Assembly (NCBI GenBank): GCA_002313515.1
Contig: DCBQ01000004.1
Span: 186,001 to 250,000, forward strand
Length of the DNA: 64,000 nt
Direction: 5' to 3'
From: Candidatus Saccharibacteria bacterium UBA1103
GTDB lineage: Bacteria; Patescibacteriota; Saccharimonadia; Saccharimonadales; Saccharimonadaceae
Below are positions 7,287 to 16,814 of the stretch, one piece after another. How positions within the stretch are numbered: the first letter of the stretch is position 1; the number at the start of each line of letters is the position of its first letter. The notes under the pieces were generated by a model. The model was not told the DNA's origin. It made no database searches and was given only the letters and a program-made list of their open reading frames with translations. Position numbers and translations under genes: made by a program.

Positions 7287-10125
7287 AAACAAAATCACCA
7301 CTGAGGATGCGACCGCTAACTTCCTATTCCGCCGAATTCAGGCGAACCCGGAATACCAGGCCTGGGCGGACGAACACGAGGTACCGGATTACATTACGGA
7401 TAACTTGGCGAAAGACAAGAAGCTACGCCCGTACCAGGCCGAGGCAATTAAAACCTTTATCTGGCTATATGACCGTGACCGAACGGCGGCGCGCCACCTG
7501 CTATTCAATATGGCGACCGGAACCGGCAAAACACTGGTAATGGCGTGTTGCGTGCTGTTTCTATACACGCGGGGCTATCGCAACTTTGTCTTCACGGTCG
7601 GGCGCGAGAACATTATTCGCCAGGCGCAGAAGAATCTGTCGGACTATAACTTTTCCAAATACCTGTTCAATCGTGACGGCATTCGGATTAATGGTCAGCG
7701 CGTCAATGTGAACGTGATCAACAACCCAGCGGACGGCAACGATCAGGATATTAACTTTACCTTCCTAATTATCAATACGCTATATAACCGCTTGCGCGAA
7801 CCGCACGAGAACCAGCTGTCCATGGATGACTTTCGGGACAACAAAGTGGTGATTATCGCTGACGAGGCGCACCATCTGAACGTCGATACGCGAAGCAAGA
7901 AGAAGTCGGAGGCGGAAGAGGCGGAGAACTGGGAAACGGTGGTCAATAGTGCCGTTCACGCCAACACGGACAACATGCTACTAGAATTTACGGCGACGGT
8001 GGACCTAAAGAACGATAACATTCGGCAGAAGTATCAGGATAAATTGATTTACCGCTATAGCTTTCTAGAATTCAATAAGGATGGCTATAGTAAGTCTGTG
8101 CAATTTCTGTATAATCAGGAAACACAAATTGAGGATCAGAAGCGGCTGTTGATTGTGAATGCGGTGGCGCTATCGGAATTCCGGCGGCTGTTTGCCGAGC
8201 GCACTATGAAGGTGGATATTAAACCGATTGTGCTAGTGAAGTCGGTGAAGATTAAGGAGTCTGAGAAGGACCGCGAGTTCTTTGATAAGGTCATTTCCAC
8301 ATTGAGCGTGGACGACTTGCACTGGCTGCGTGATGTGGCGGTGGCGAACCGTGATCCGCATCATTACCACGAATACGAAATTGTGGCGGATATGTTTAGC
8401 TGGATTTGTAGCGACCGCAGCGGACTGATGCCGACCGATAAATGGAACGATAAAGAAGGCGCGCTGCAGAACTTTGTCAATCAGATTAAAATGAGCTTTG
8501 TTCACGATAACACCCTGATTTACAACAGTCAGAAGAAGGAGAATCCTGAACTGCTGACGCAGCTGGATAATCCACGCAACAATATTCGAGTAATATTTTC
8601 AGTCAACGCCTTGAATGAGGGTTGGGATGTGCTGTCGCTATACGACATTATTCATTTTGATATTAGCGAGAATAAGAAAGTGTCGCTGCAGGATATCCAG
8701 CTGATTGGACGTGGGGCACGCTATTATCCATATAAACTACCGCGTACCTATCGCCGTGATCGGGATCATGGTATGTTTGCTAGCCTGAATCTGAACCGTG
8801 CAACCGAGGTGGATAAGCGCAAGTTTGATAACGATCCTAACGACACGGGACGGGCGTTGGAAACCATGGTGTATCACTTTGTTAAGACCGGCATGTTTAT
8901 GGAAAACTTGCGGCGCGATTTGCTGGGTCAGGGCATCATTAATAATGGTGTTGAGACGCGGACGATTACCCTGAAGCCAAAGTTTATGGCCAGCGAAACC
9001 TACCAAAAGGGTGTGGTGCTAGTGAATGAGGAGGTTTATCGCAAGAAGGTATCAAACGAAGAAATCGATACGACCTTTAATCAGCCGATTATTGCCACTA
9101 GCTATCGCATTCAGGCAGCGGATATGTCGGATCGGGCATGGAACGTCGCCGAGGCTAGTCACTTATCGACCACTATTAAAATTACGTCGGAATATTTTGA
9201 CTGGGCGATTATCGAGAAGGCGCTGATTCGGGCGGAGAATAATTTCTTTCGCTTTAACAATCTGCGGCGACACCTACCGCAAATTCAGTCGGTAGATGAC
9301 CTGATTGATAAGTATCTACCTATGTATGAAATTACTTATCGCTATGAGGCTGGTAAGGAAATCGAGAACCTGAGTCCGCGCGAGAAGTTGCGGCTATTAG
9401 TCAATGCGATTTTGCCGGAAGTGCGACGTAAGATTGACTTGAACCTACCGCATCGGATTGGTAGCCGCGAGTTCACGCCGCGGCCGCTGGCGGAAGTATT
9501 TGAGCGGCAGAAGACGATTTATCTGGCGGCCTTTCCAGTGGATGATCCCAGCGGCAACGGCAAGAAGGTGTATGTTTCGCCTGACGAGCGGGCGCAGGCA
9601 CAGACCACGGATGAGCACCTGGCGTATCGGTACGATGTGGCGAATTCTGAGTGGTATGCCTATAGTGAGAATTATGGCACCAGTGAAGAGAAGCTAATGG
9701 TTAAGTGGTTAGCCGGGCAGATGCCGCAGCTGCACGCCCGCTATCCGGGTTGCGAGATCTACCTGGTGCGTAACGAACTGGATTACTTTATCTATAGCCA
9801 GCGTGATGGGCGACGCTTTAGCCCGGATTACCTATTATTTATTAACGATGTGCAAAATCACGAACTGTACTATCAGGTGATTATCGAGCCTAAGGGTAGC
9901 CACCTACTACTAAAGGACGAGTGGAAAGAGCGGCTGCTGCTGGATCTGAGTAACCCGAAGCGCGACGACGTGTCGGACGGATTTATGGTGGCGGAGGACA
10001 ATGCGGCCATGCGGCGGCTACGCAACAACGGCTATAAGGTTGTCCGCCCGGTCGGATTACCGCTCTATAACCATGAGGGCGACCAGTTTGATAAGTTCGC
10101 AAGGGAGTTTGGGAGGCTGGTATAA
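7270..10125 (+). CDS. res: Type III-like restriction endonuclease subunit (Res), system 1
   Basis: This is a superfamily 2 DNA translocase and nuclease. Walker A ATGTGKT lies near residue 82, ADEAHH near 197, NEGWDV near 460 and the arginine-finger motif QLIGRGARY near 478. At the C-terminus FSPDYLL (about 850) and IIEPKG (about 872) form a PD-(D/E)xK nuclease core. The start at 7270 is preferred because GAGG lies 6 nt upstream; an in-frame ATG at 7240 lies deeper within mod. With mod it should form a restriction complex against unmodified incoming DNA. It is only distantly similar to the second Res in the window. Confidence 0.87.
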   Translation: MTAPIKNKITTEDATANFLFRRIQANPEYQAWADEHEVPDYITDNLAKDKKLRPYQAEAIKTFIWLYDRDRTAARHLLFNMATGTGKTLVMACCVLFLYTRGYRNFVFTVGRENIIRQAQKNLSDYNFSKYLFNRDGIRINGQRVNVNVINNPADGNDQDINFTFLIINTLYNRLREPHENQLSMDDFRDNKVVIIADEAHHLNVDTRSKKKSEAEEAENWETVVNSAVHANTDNMLLEFTATVDLKNDNIRQKYQDKLIYRYSFLEFNKDGYSKSVQFLYNQETQIEDQKRLLIVNAVALSEFRRLFAERTMKVDIKPIVLVKSVKIKESEKDREFFDKVISTLSVDDLHWLRDVAVANRDPHHYHEYEIVADMFSWICSDRSGLMPTDKWNDKEGALQNFVNQIKMSFVHDNTLIYNSQKKENPELLTQLDNPRNNIRVIFSVNALNEGWDVLSLYDIIHFDISENKKVSLQDIQLIGRGARYYPYKLPRTYRRDRDHGMFASLNLNRATEVDKRKFDNDPNDTGRALETMVYHFVKTGMFMENLRRDLLGQGIINNGVETRTITLKPKFMASETYQKGVVLVNEEVYRKKVSNEEIDTTFNQPIIATSYRIQAADMSDRAWNVAEASHLSTTIKITSEYFDWAIIEKALIRAENNFFRFNNLRRHLPQIQSVDDLIDKYLPMYEITYRYEAGKEIENLSPREKLRLLVNAILPEVRRKIDLNLPHRIGSREFTPRPLAEVFERQKTIYLAAFPVDDPSGNGKKVYVSPDERAQAQTTDEHLAYRYDVANSEWYAYSENYGTSEEKLMVKWLAGQMPQLHARYPGCEIYLVRNELDYFIYSQRDGRRFSPDYLLFINDVQNHELYYQVIIEPKGSHLLLKDEWKERLLLDLSNPKRDDVSDGFMVAEDNAAMRRLRNNGYKVVRPVGLPLYNHEGDQFDKFAREFGRLV

Positions 10126-10174
10126 GACGACCTATGTGTAGATAGTCTCATTTCTTTTATACTATACTTAAATT

Positions 10175-10657
10175 ATGACGTATGCGGATCTAATGCAATT
10201 TATACCAATCCTGCGTCGGTTAGTACCGAGAATCAGGGCTCATTGCGATTTGTCTGAGGACGAGCTTGCTAGAGAAAAGTACCTGGAAAGATTAATCTCG
10301 TTAGCCAAAAGGCCACTCTACTATGCTGGTGATGAGATAAATAATGATGATTTGGGCGGAGCGTTGAGCTTTGACACGGGTGAGCTTTTTGGTCTGGCTG
10401 AGCAGCATGTAACTACTAGCGTCTTGCTGAAGCGATATCGCGAAGAAGATGTGCCAAACGATATAGATGATATGGAGAAATTCTTAAATGTGTATAAAGA
10501 CAACGAAACACCCAAGAAAGTACTTGACTATACACTAGATAGATACTCAACTATAGAAAAACTCTACAAGCAGCACCCTGATAACACGGATACTCGCGAC
10601 CTCTACAACGCTTACACGGATATAGTTAGTCGAATGAGACAGGCTAAGAGCAGCTAA
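10175..10657 (+). CDS. Hypothetical protein, 160 residues
   Basis: The product is soluble, acidic and mostly helical (MTYADLMQFIPILRRLVPRI start, LDYTLDRYSTIEKLYKQHPD near the end). No domain was recognised. A TATACT box ends 6 nt before the ATG, indicating a leaderless transcript separate from res. Its position directly after a restriction system makes a defence-island accessory role possible, but nothing in the sequence shows it. Confidence 0.6.
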   Translation: MTYADLMQFIPILRRLVPRIRAHCDLSEDELAREKYLERLISLAKRPLYYAGDEINNDDLGGALSFDTGELFGLAEQHVTTSVLLKRYREEDVPNDIDDMEKFLNVYKDNETPKKVLDYTLDRYSTIEKLYKQHPDNTDTRDLYNAYTDIVSRMRQAKSS

Positions 10658-10691
10658 AATGCAATATGTCTTATCGTGGTAATATATAGAT

Positions 10692-11033
10692 ATGGCAACT
10701 TATAACTTAAATTTGCAGGATAGGTTTTTTAATTACATCAAGAATGGCACGAAGCGTATTGAGCTTCGCCTATATGATGAAAAGCGTCAGAAGATTCAAT
10801 TGAATGATGATCTAGTGTTTACGAATAGTAAAGGCGAGCAACTTACGGCTAAGGTAATTGGGCTATTGAGATATAATAATTTTGACGATTTATTTAAAGA
10901 CTTCGATATTGACACAATGGCTGACAAATCTATGACCAAGGAAGACCTCATGTCTGCCCTATGTGAATTCTACACGTCCGAGAAGCAGGCGAAGTACGGA
11001 GTAATTGGGTTAAGAATTCAGCTAAGAGACTAG
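10692..11033 (+). CDS. ASCH (PUA-like) domain protein
   Basis: The 113-residue protein matches the small ASCH fold: YNLNLQDRFFNYIKNGTKRIELRLYD has the typical FxxIxxGxKxxExR pattern, followed by GDxIxF-like strands (LNDDLVFTNS) and a C-terminal YGVIGLRIQL strand. ASCH proteins are thought to bind RNA, and some act as nucleoside amidohydrolases. The role here is unknown. A TAATAT box ends 6 nt before the ATG, so the mRNA is probably leaderless. A strong terminator follows. Confidence 0.75.
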   Translation: MATYNLNLQDRFFNYIKNGTKRIELRLYDEKRQKIQLNDDLVFTNSKGEQLTAKVIGLLRYNNFDDLFKDFDIDTMADKSMTKEDLMSALCEFYTSEKQAKYGVIGLRIQLRD

Positions 11034-11049
11034 GTTGAAAAATTTATAA

Positions 11050-11076
11050 GGGAGCTCATTGCTGAGCTCCCTTTTT
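11050..11076. terminator. Bidirectional Rho-independent terminator
   Basis: GGGAGCTCA, loop TTGC, TGAGCTCCC and then TTTTT. It lies between the convergent ASCH and GNAT genes. Confidence 0.85.
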
Positions 11077-11084
11077 GGGTTGGG

Positions 11085-11579
11085 CTACTTTGAGTTAAAA
11101 ATTACCTCAATGGAGTCCTTTCGATACATGTCTTTTACGCGACGTGTCTCTTTCCATTCATATCGATTGATAAAATCGTTGAATTGAGCAACCTTATCGG
11201 ACGACATGGTAATCACTGGCTTAGTGGTACCGAGGTACTTGAACGATCTTTCCAATAGGCTAGATGCTATACCCTTTCCGCGGTAGTGTTCTGAAACATA
11301 TAGCGTGCAGATTTTGGCTTCTTCACTTGTGTGCTTTAGAATCGTGACACCTGCGAGGTTGTCATTAATATTGCAGGCGATAATTTCGCGCGTGCCATTG
11401 GAAATGCCGACTACAACTTTATCTTTAAACCACTTTCGGTGGTCTGGGTAGTCTTGACATATAAAGTTTAGCTTCTCCTTTATTTTATTAATGAGTCCCT
11501 CGTAACTCTGGCTATCAGATTTGCGAAGAGCTGACGCTTTTATGTACTGTACCCTGGTGCTATCGTCTTGGCATGACAT
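11085..11579 (-). CDS. GNAT-family N-acetyltransferase
   Basis: The 164-residue protein has the acetyl-CoA binding motif of GNAT enzymes, YVSEHYRGKGIASSLLERSF (Q/RxxGxG/A pattern), preceded by a strand ICTLYV and followed by a terminal NRYEWKET region typical of motif B. The substrate cannot be told from sequence. The ribosome site AAGAAGG precedes the ATG, and a TTGACA-16-TATTAT promoter lies further upstream on the minus strand. Confidence 0.8.
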   Translation of the reverse strand: MSCQDDSTRVQYIKASALRKSDSQSYEGLINKIKEKLNFICQDYPDHRKWFKDKVVVGISNGTREIIACNINDNLAGVTILKHTSEEAKICTLYVSEHYRGKGIASSLLERSFKYLGTTKPVITMSSDKVAQFNDFINRYEWKETRRVKDMYRKDSIEVIFNSK

Positions 11580-11625
11580 AATCGAATCCTTCTTAAATGT
11601 GCGAATAATATTTTATCTATAAAAT

Positions 11626-11653
11626 ATAATATAATATAAATTTGTAATGTCAA
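11626..11653 (-). promoter_or_regulatory. Promoter of the GNAT gene
   Basis: On the minus strand TTGACA (11648-11653) is 16 nt from TATTAT (11626-11631). Confidence 0.65.
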
Positions 11654-11712
11654 GCTTTGCGCAATATGTATCTTTAGTGACTTGAAGGACATTACTGTAA
11701 TAAGAGGGTTAT

Positions 11713-12027
11713 ATGGCGAAGAGTGATGAATTTCTAAAATCAAGTGCGTTTAAGAGATATGATTTTAAGTTTCCAATGGATGCTGGCTATATGACCGAGT
11801 GGCTGCGGGTACTGTGCAATATGGGGAACATTCCGGCGAACGCAGTGGCGAAAATGGATGAGGTGAATATGAGTAACCTGCGCGTTGAAACCTTTAAATA
11901 TATCATGGCCAATTTTGACTGGATTGGGGCGAGCTATGGTTATGAAACTGGTCTACTAGAATGGGCTAGAATCTACGGCAAGACCACTTTGGATGAACGG
12001 TCATGCTCTGCCTCTACTAAACCATAA
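11713..12027 (+). CDS. Hypothetical small protein, 104 residues
   Basis: The product (MAKSDEFLKSSAFKRYDFKF) is soluble with a predicted helical middle (GYMTEWLRVLCNMGNI). It is unrecognised. The ATG follows GAGGG at a suitable distance. Its end lies just before the -10 box of the cation ATPase gene. Confidence 0.5.
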   Translation: MAKSDEFLKSSAFKRYDFKFPMDAGYMTEWLRVLCNMGNIPANAVAKMDEVNMSNLRVETFKYIMANFDWIGASYGYETGLLEWARIYGKTTLDERSCSASTKP

Positions 12028-12049
12028 CCAATTTGATATAATGGGACTA

Positions 12050-14596
12050 ATGGAATACTACAACTTGGGCATCGATGAAGTATTGAAGAAGCTAAAGTCT
12101 AGCCGTGATGGGCTAAAATCACGCGAAGCCGCACGGCGACTGGAGGAAGTCGGATATAACGCCGTGGCGGTTAATGGTGTGCCGCTATGGCAACGCATAA
12201 TTGCGCCGTTCGCCAATGTAATGATGGGAGTACTAGCGGTTGCGGGGATGCTGAGTATTCTGCAGGGGCAAACGATAGAGGCGATAATCGTCCTGGTTAT
12301 TATGATTGTTAGTGCAGTGATTGATTGGGTACAGCAATACTCAACTGAGCGTATCTTGCGGTCGCTACGTAAGAAGGAGAACGACAAAGTCGAGGTATAT
12401 CGCGACGGTGATGTAATCGCAGTGCCAGCCGAGAACATTGTGCCGGGTGACATAATTATTCTACAGGAAGGCCAGAAAGTGCCCGCGGATGCGCGTGTGC
12501 TAGAATCGACGCATCTAAATGTGGATGAGTCGATGCTAACGGGTGAGAGTATGTCGATTCGCAAGTCCAATGCTGCCATTAAAGGCAAAAAGGAAGTCTA
12601 CGATCGTTCAAATATGGTGTTTGCAGGTTCTTTTGTGGTTACGGGGTCTGGTCTATGTGTAGTGACGGCGACCGGCAACGATACGGAATTTGGACAGTTG
12701 GCTAAACTGGCCAGTGGTAGTGTAGAATCGCCGATTCAGCAAAAGATTGACAAGCTGATTACTAACGTGGTGATTGCAGTGTTTATTATGGCGGCTCTAG
12801 TGATGGTCCTGGAAATCGCGCAGGGTCAGACATTTGTGGAGGCGCTGGAATTTGTATTGGCCTTTGCTGTGTCGGCGGTGCCAGAAAGCTTGCCGATCGC
12901 CATAACGGTGGTGCTGGCGCTAGGTATGCGTCGCATGGCAGAGAAGCGCGCCTTAGTGCGCAATATGCGAGCGATTGAGAATGTAGGCTTAGTGACCGTA
13001 GTGGCTACCGATAAGACTGGAACACTGACTCGCAATGAGCTGCGCGTGCAGGAAACTTGGTCGCCACGTTTTAATGAAGCCGCTTTCGCCCTACAGACTT
13101 CATTCACCATGAACGACAGCAAGGGCAAGCAAGGCGACCCACTAGATACTGCGCTGTCACACTACTTAACCAAGAACAAAGTTGGCAATCCCCATCAAGC
13201 CACGCGGGCGGAATTGGTGCGTAGCTTACCATTTGATTATGCCTTGGCTATGAGTGGCAATGTTTGGCGCTTTGGTAAACGTGAGGATGTTTACCTAAAG
13301 GGCGCACCAGAGAAATTATTGGCACGTTGCAGCCTGAACGAGACCGCTCGTAAGCAGACGGATGCTAAGTTGCATGAGTATGCTAAGCAGGGCTATCGAG
13401 TGATTGCGGTGGCCAAGTATGAGAGTAAGGGCGACGTTATTAATCTAAGTAACGTGCCCAAGGAAAAGCTGGAGTTCCTGGGCTTTCTAGCGATAGCCGA
13501 TGAACTGCGTCCGCACATTGAAAATGCGGTGCATGAAGCGCAGGGCGCTGGCGTTCGTGTGGTAATGATTACGGGTGATCATGCTGAAACGGCTTATAAC
13601 ATTGCCCATAAGGTTGGTATTGCTGACGATCCGAAGCAGGTGTATGACAGCCACAAGCTAATGACCCTGTCGCCTGATCAACTGGCGTCAGTGGTGGCGT
13701 CGACGCGGGTTTATGCGCGCGTTACACCCGAGGCTAAATATAAGATTCTGGACGAGCTGAATAAGAGTCAGATTACTGCTATGACTGGTGATGGAGTAAA
13801 CGATGTGCCGGCGCTAACTAAGGCGCACGTGGGCATTGCGATGGGTGGTGGCGCAGCGATTGCTAAGGACGCTAGTGATATGGTGCTACTAGATAACAAC
13901 TTCCGCTCGATTGTGACGGCGATTCGCGAGGGGCGAATTATCATTTCAAATGTACGTAATATGCTGCTATATCTGCTGGCGACTAACGCTGGAGAGGTGT
14001 TAGTGACTATCGGTGCGTTATTGCTAGGCCTTCCGTTGCCAGTGCTAGCGGTACAGATTTTGTGGATTAATTTGGCGACCGATACCTTTATGGTGATTCC
14101 GCTGGGGCTAGAGCCGGGTGCGCGTGACATTATGAAGCGTAAGCCGTTAAAGCCCGATGCTCCGATACTAAATAAGTATCTAATTGGTCAGATGATCGTA
14201 ACTTCGCTAACCATGGCGGTGATTGTGCTGACGGTATTCTATACCTTCCTCCATCTAAACGGTGGCGATCCGACAGATAACGAACCAATTGCTCGTAGTG
14301 CCGCCTTCTTAACCTTGATTGTTATTCAGTGGGTTAATGCGGTATTAATGCGCAGTCTGCAACCGTTAGGTAAGATTCTGCGGATTCATAACCGCTCGTT
14401 CTTCTGGGCGCTACTGGGTGCAATGATGCTGCAACTAATTGCCCTGCTGACGCCGGCGTTACGTGACGCCCTGTATATGGCGGACATTCACGCTAATACT
14501 ATCTGGGCGTGCCTACTGGCCTCAGTGACTATGGTTGTGGTAATCGAGACGTACAAGAAATGGGCACGCTATCATATAGCAAGAGAGGATAAATAG
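12050..14596 (+). CDS. P-type cation-transporting ATPase (Ca2+-type, P2)
   Basis: This integral membrane pump (848 residues from this start) couples ATP hydrolysis to cation transport. Motifs are LTGES near residue 165 (actuator dephosphorylation loop), ATDKTGTLT near 320 (phosphorylated Asp), an ITGDH hinge motif and TGDGVND near 580. The M4 sequence VPESLPIAI and M6 NLATDT are of the SERCA/PMR1-like type, so Ca2+ (or Mn2+) is the likely substrate. An N-terminal cation-ATPase domain and ~10 membrane segments are present. A TATAAT box at 12037-12042 ends 7 nt before this ATG, favouring it over an upstream in-frame start; the transcript is probably leaderless. rmuC follows without a gap. Confidence 0.92.
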   Translation: MEYYNLGIDEVLKKLKSSRDGLKSREAARRLEEVGYNAVAVNGVPLWQRIIAPFANVMMGVLAVAGMLSILQGQTIEAIIVLVIMIVSAVIDWVQQYSTERILRSLRKKENDKVEVYRDGDVIAVPAENIVPGDIIILQEGQKVPADARVLESTHLNVDESMLTGESMSIRKSNAAIKGKKEVYDRSNMVFAGSFVVTGSGLCVVTATGNDTEFGQLAKLASGSVESPIQQKIDKLITNVVIAVFIMAALVMVLEIAQGQTFVEALEFVLAFAVSAVPESLPIAITVVLALGMRRMAEKRALVRNMRAIENVGLVTVVATDKTGTLTRNELRVQETWSPRFNEAAFALQTSFTMNDSKGKQGDPLDTALSHYLTKNKVGNPHQATRAELVRSLPFDYALAMSGNVWRFGKREDVYLKGAPEKLLARCSLNETARKQTDAKLHEYAKQGYRVIAVAKYESKGDVINLSNVPKEKLEFLGFLAIADELRPHIENAVHEAQGAGVRVVMITGDHAETAYNIAHKVGIADDPKQVYDSHKLMTLSPDQLASVVASTRVYARVTPEAKYKILDELNKSQITAMTGDGVNDVPALTKAHVGIAMGGGAAIAKDASDMVLLDNNFRSIVTAIREGRIIISNVRNMLLYLLATNAGEVLVTIGALLLGLPLPVLAVQILWINLATDTFMVIPLGLEPGARDIMKRKPLKPDAPILNKYLIGQMIVTSLTMAVIVLTVFYTFLHLNGGDPTDNEPIARSAAFLTLIVIQWVNAVLMRSLQPLGKILRIHNRSFFWALLGAMMLQLIALLTPALRDALYMADIHANTIWACLLASVTMVVVIETYKKWARYHIAREDK

Positions 14597-15652
14597 ATGG
14601 AATATGTAATTGCCGGGTTATTGGCTGTAGTTTTAGCTGTACTGCTGGTGGTGTTGGTACGGCAGAATCGACCGCGTCAGGACGATACGGCTAAGTACCT
14701 ACAAAATGACTTGCTAAATCTACGCCAGCAAGTGAGTGATCTGTCGAATAGCCTGTCGAAAACCTTTGATGATAAGTTAGACCGTACGCAAACCTCGATG
14801 CAGATGCAGCTAAGGCAGAGTGCCGCCATCGTAAATGACGTTAGTCGGCGGCTTGCAAAATTAGATGATACCAATAAACGGGTGGTGGATGTAGCGGACG
14901 AGCTAAAGACCCTGCAAAATGTGTTGCAGAATCCGAAGCAGCGCGGCGTGTTTGGTGAATTCTATCTAAACTCCGTGTTAGAGAACGTACTAGCACCCAA
15001 TCAGTGGCAGGCGCAGTATAAGTTTAAGGACGGCGAGATTGTGGATGCGGTGATTTTTCTGGATAAGCAGCGGATTCTGCCGATTGATTCCAAATTCAGC
15101 TTGGAAAATTACAATCGTTACGTAGAGGCGACAGACAAGGAAGCTAAGGCGCGTTACCTATTGGCAGTGAAGCGGGATCTAAAAGGCCGGATTGACGAGA
15201 CATCTAAATACATCCGCCCAAACGAGGGGACGATGGACTTCGCTTTTATGTTCATCCCCAGTGAGAGCCTGTATTACGATTTGCTAGTTAGTCGGGTGGG
15301 CGACAGTGGTTCGTCACGTGATTTAATTGAGTATGCCTTCCGGGATAAACATGTGATAATTACTAGTCCAACTAGCTTTATGGCTTATCTAGAGACAGTG
15401 TTACAGGGACTGCGTAGCCTGCAGATCGAGCAACAAGCTAAGGATATCCAGAAGCGGGTGGCGCAGCTAGGTATGCATATTGACCGTTATAATGAGTATC
15501 TAGGCAAGCTGGGCAATAGCCTATCTACAACGGTCAATCATTATAATAATGCCTATAAAGAGTTCGCTAAGGTAGACAAGGATGTTGTCCGCATCGCCGA
15601 CAAAGCCCCATCAGTAGATCCTGTGACGGTAGATCGACCTGCGAGTGATTAA
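14597..15652 (+). CDS. rmuC: DNA recombination protein RmuC homologue
   Basis: An N-terminal membrane segment (IAGLLAVVLAVLLVVLV) is followed by a coiled coil and the RmuC core: LQNPKQRGVFGEFYLNSVLE, then VDAVIFLDKQRILPIDSKF and a later FMFIPSESLYYDLL. The core resembles PD-(D/E)xK-type nuclease folds. RmuC limits certain DNA rearrangements; its exact activity is not established. Its ATG directly follows the ATPase stop, so the pair is cotranscribed, although a functional link is not obvious. Confidence 0.9.
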   Translation: MEYVIAGLLAVVLAVLLVVLVRQNRPRQDDTAKYLQNDLLNLRQQVSDLSNSLSKTFDDKLDRTQTSMQMQLRQSAAIVNDVSRRLAKLDDTNKRVVDVADELKTLQNVLQNPKQRGVFGEFYLNSVLENVLAPNQWQAQYKFKDGEIVDAVIFLDKQRILPIDSKFSLENYNRYVEATDKEAKARYLLAVKRDLKGRIDETSKYIRPNEGTMDFAFMFIPSESLYYDLLVSRVGDSGSSRDLIEYAFRDKHVIITSPTSFMAYLETVLQGLRSLQIEQQAKDIQKRVAQLGMHIDRYNEYLGKLGNSLSTTVNHYNNAYKEFAKVDKDVVRIADKAPSVDPVTVDRPASD

Positions 15653-15738
15653 GACATAGCCTGACCTTTTGGCGACAAGCGAATGAAGGTGAGCTGTGCA
15701 TGCTCAACATCTTAAATGTCTGGCTATCAAGAACTAAT

Positions 15739-15766
15739 AATAAGATTAAATACTATTAATCTTATT
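15739..15766 (-). terminator. AT-rich hairpin at the end of the 15746 gene
   Basis: AATAAGATTAA and TTAATCTTATT form an 11-bp stem around a 6-nt loop. It overlaps the last codons of the minus-strand gene and may terminate it or the convergent rmuC transcript. There is no strong U tract. Confidence 0.4.
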
Positions 15767-16411
15767 CTGAAATTCGTTCTGGTTACTATTGATACTGTTG
15801 CGTATGCCATCTAGCCACTTGTCGTTATCGTGCAATACTTGGCTTAGGTCGGCGGATACTTCGGCAAAGGTAGTGCTACTAGACACTTTGTCCTCTAGTT
15901 GTGTCATGGCCGATAGACGTTCGGTCTCCTTGGGGTAGCGGTCTTTAATGACAAATTTATAATTCTGTACGGCGCCGAGTGCTTCACCGGATAGCGTAGC
16001 GGACTTCTCGGTACCTTCGTTGAAAATTTTGACTAGTTTGTCGTGAGCTTGGCGGGTGGCGTTGTAGTCCTTAATATCGGTCAGTAGTTTACTGTAGGAG
16101 TCCTTCAGTGCCTGGGTCTGCCGGTATTTGGGACTAATTTTATCGGCTAGCCAAACTTTGCGCAGCTCTACAGGTGCACCAACCGATTTGGCATTAACGG
16201 CTTCGCTGTACTGGTTGTAGACTGCTTCGCGATAGTCGTTGATGGCTTTAGTCGAATCAACAATGATGTAGACGCCACCGGCCACTGCTAGCGCGACTAT
16301 TAGTAGCATGCTCCAGACGACGCGTTCAATTAGCTTGCGACGAGCGGGGTTGCTAGCCTTCATGTGCTTGCTGCTCTTGGCCTGCTTTGATTGCTTTGCT
16401 TGCTCTTCCAC
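15746..16411 (-). CDS. Membrane-anchored coiled-coil protein
   Basis: A Lys/Ser/Ala-rich cytoplasmic N-terminus (about 30 residues) precedes one membrane helix (VVWSMLLIVALAVAGGVYII) and an exported helical domain of about 170 residues with several heptad-like segments. The overall plan recalls LemA-type or other helical-bundle membrane proteins, but I cannot assign it. The start is a GTG at 16411 preceded by AGGAGA at 7-8 nt. It lies downstream of another small membrane protein on the same strand. Confidence 0.6.
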   Translation of the reverse strand: MEEQAKQSKQAKSSKHMKASNPARRKLIERVVWSMLLIVALAVAGGVYIIVDSTKAINDYREAVYNQYSEAVNAKSVGAPVELRKVWLADKISPKYRQTQALKDSYSKLLTDIKDYNATRQAHDKLVKIFNEGTEKSATLSGEALGAVQNYKFVIKDRYPKETERLSAMTQLEDKVSSSTTFAEVSADLSQVLHDNDKWLDGIRNSINSNQNEFQNKINSI

Positions 16412-16435
16412 CTCTAGTTCTCCTGTCTATAATAT

Positions 16436-16678
16436 CTATAATGTTGCAGTGTATATAATTAAACCAACGGTTGCGATGACAATCAATATCCATGCCCAGG
16501 CAATGGTAGTGGTGGGCTTGAGGTCTTTCTGATATTCGCTACCGGGCGTGTATGTATCCTTGTGCTGATACGGGTCACCTTCGGCACTGGCGGTGCGGTT
16601 CTGCTTCTCGCGCAGCTCGGCCGTAATGCGCTTCTGTAGTTCTGACTTTTCCTGTGTGTCATTATAAATGATTGACAT
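16436..16678 (-). CDS. Small tail-anchored membrane protein, 80 residues
   Basis: A charged N-terminal half (MSIIYNDTQEKSELQKRITA, probable short coiled coil) ends in a single C-terminal membrane helix (IAWAWILIVIATVGLIIYTA), a tail-anchored layout. The start is chosen because TATAAT (16685-16690, minus strand) ends 6 nt before this ATG, indicating a leaderless mRNA; an upstream in-frame ATG lies at or before the promoter. Function unknown. Confidence 0.6.
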   Translation of the reverse strand: MSIIYNDTQEKSELQKRITAELREKQNRTASAEGDPYQHKDTYTPGSEYQKDLKPTTTIAWAWILIVIATVGLIIYTATL

Positions 16679-16747
16679 AAGCAAATTATAGCATAATAGC
16701 ATAAAGTTACTAAATCTGTGTTATCAGCGTTTCGCCAGTGTTTACAC

Positions 16748-16776
16748 TGGACAAAAATGTGCTAGGCGGTTAAAAT
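16748..16776 (+). promoter_or_regulatory. Promoter of the aquaporin gene
   Basis: TGGACA (16748-16753) and TAAAAT (16771-16776) are 17 nt apart. A CCAGTG/CACTGG inverted repeat (16735-16750) overlaps the -35 box and could be an operator. Confidence 0.55.
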
Positions 16777-16814
16777 TATGCTTGTAGTTTAATATTAAGG
16801 AGGGATTAGAATAT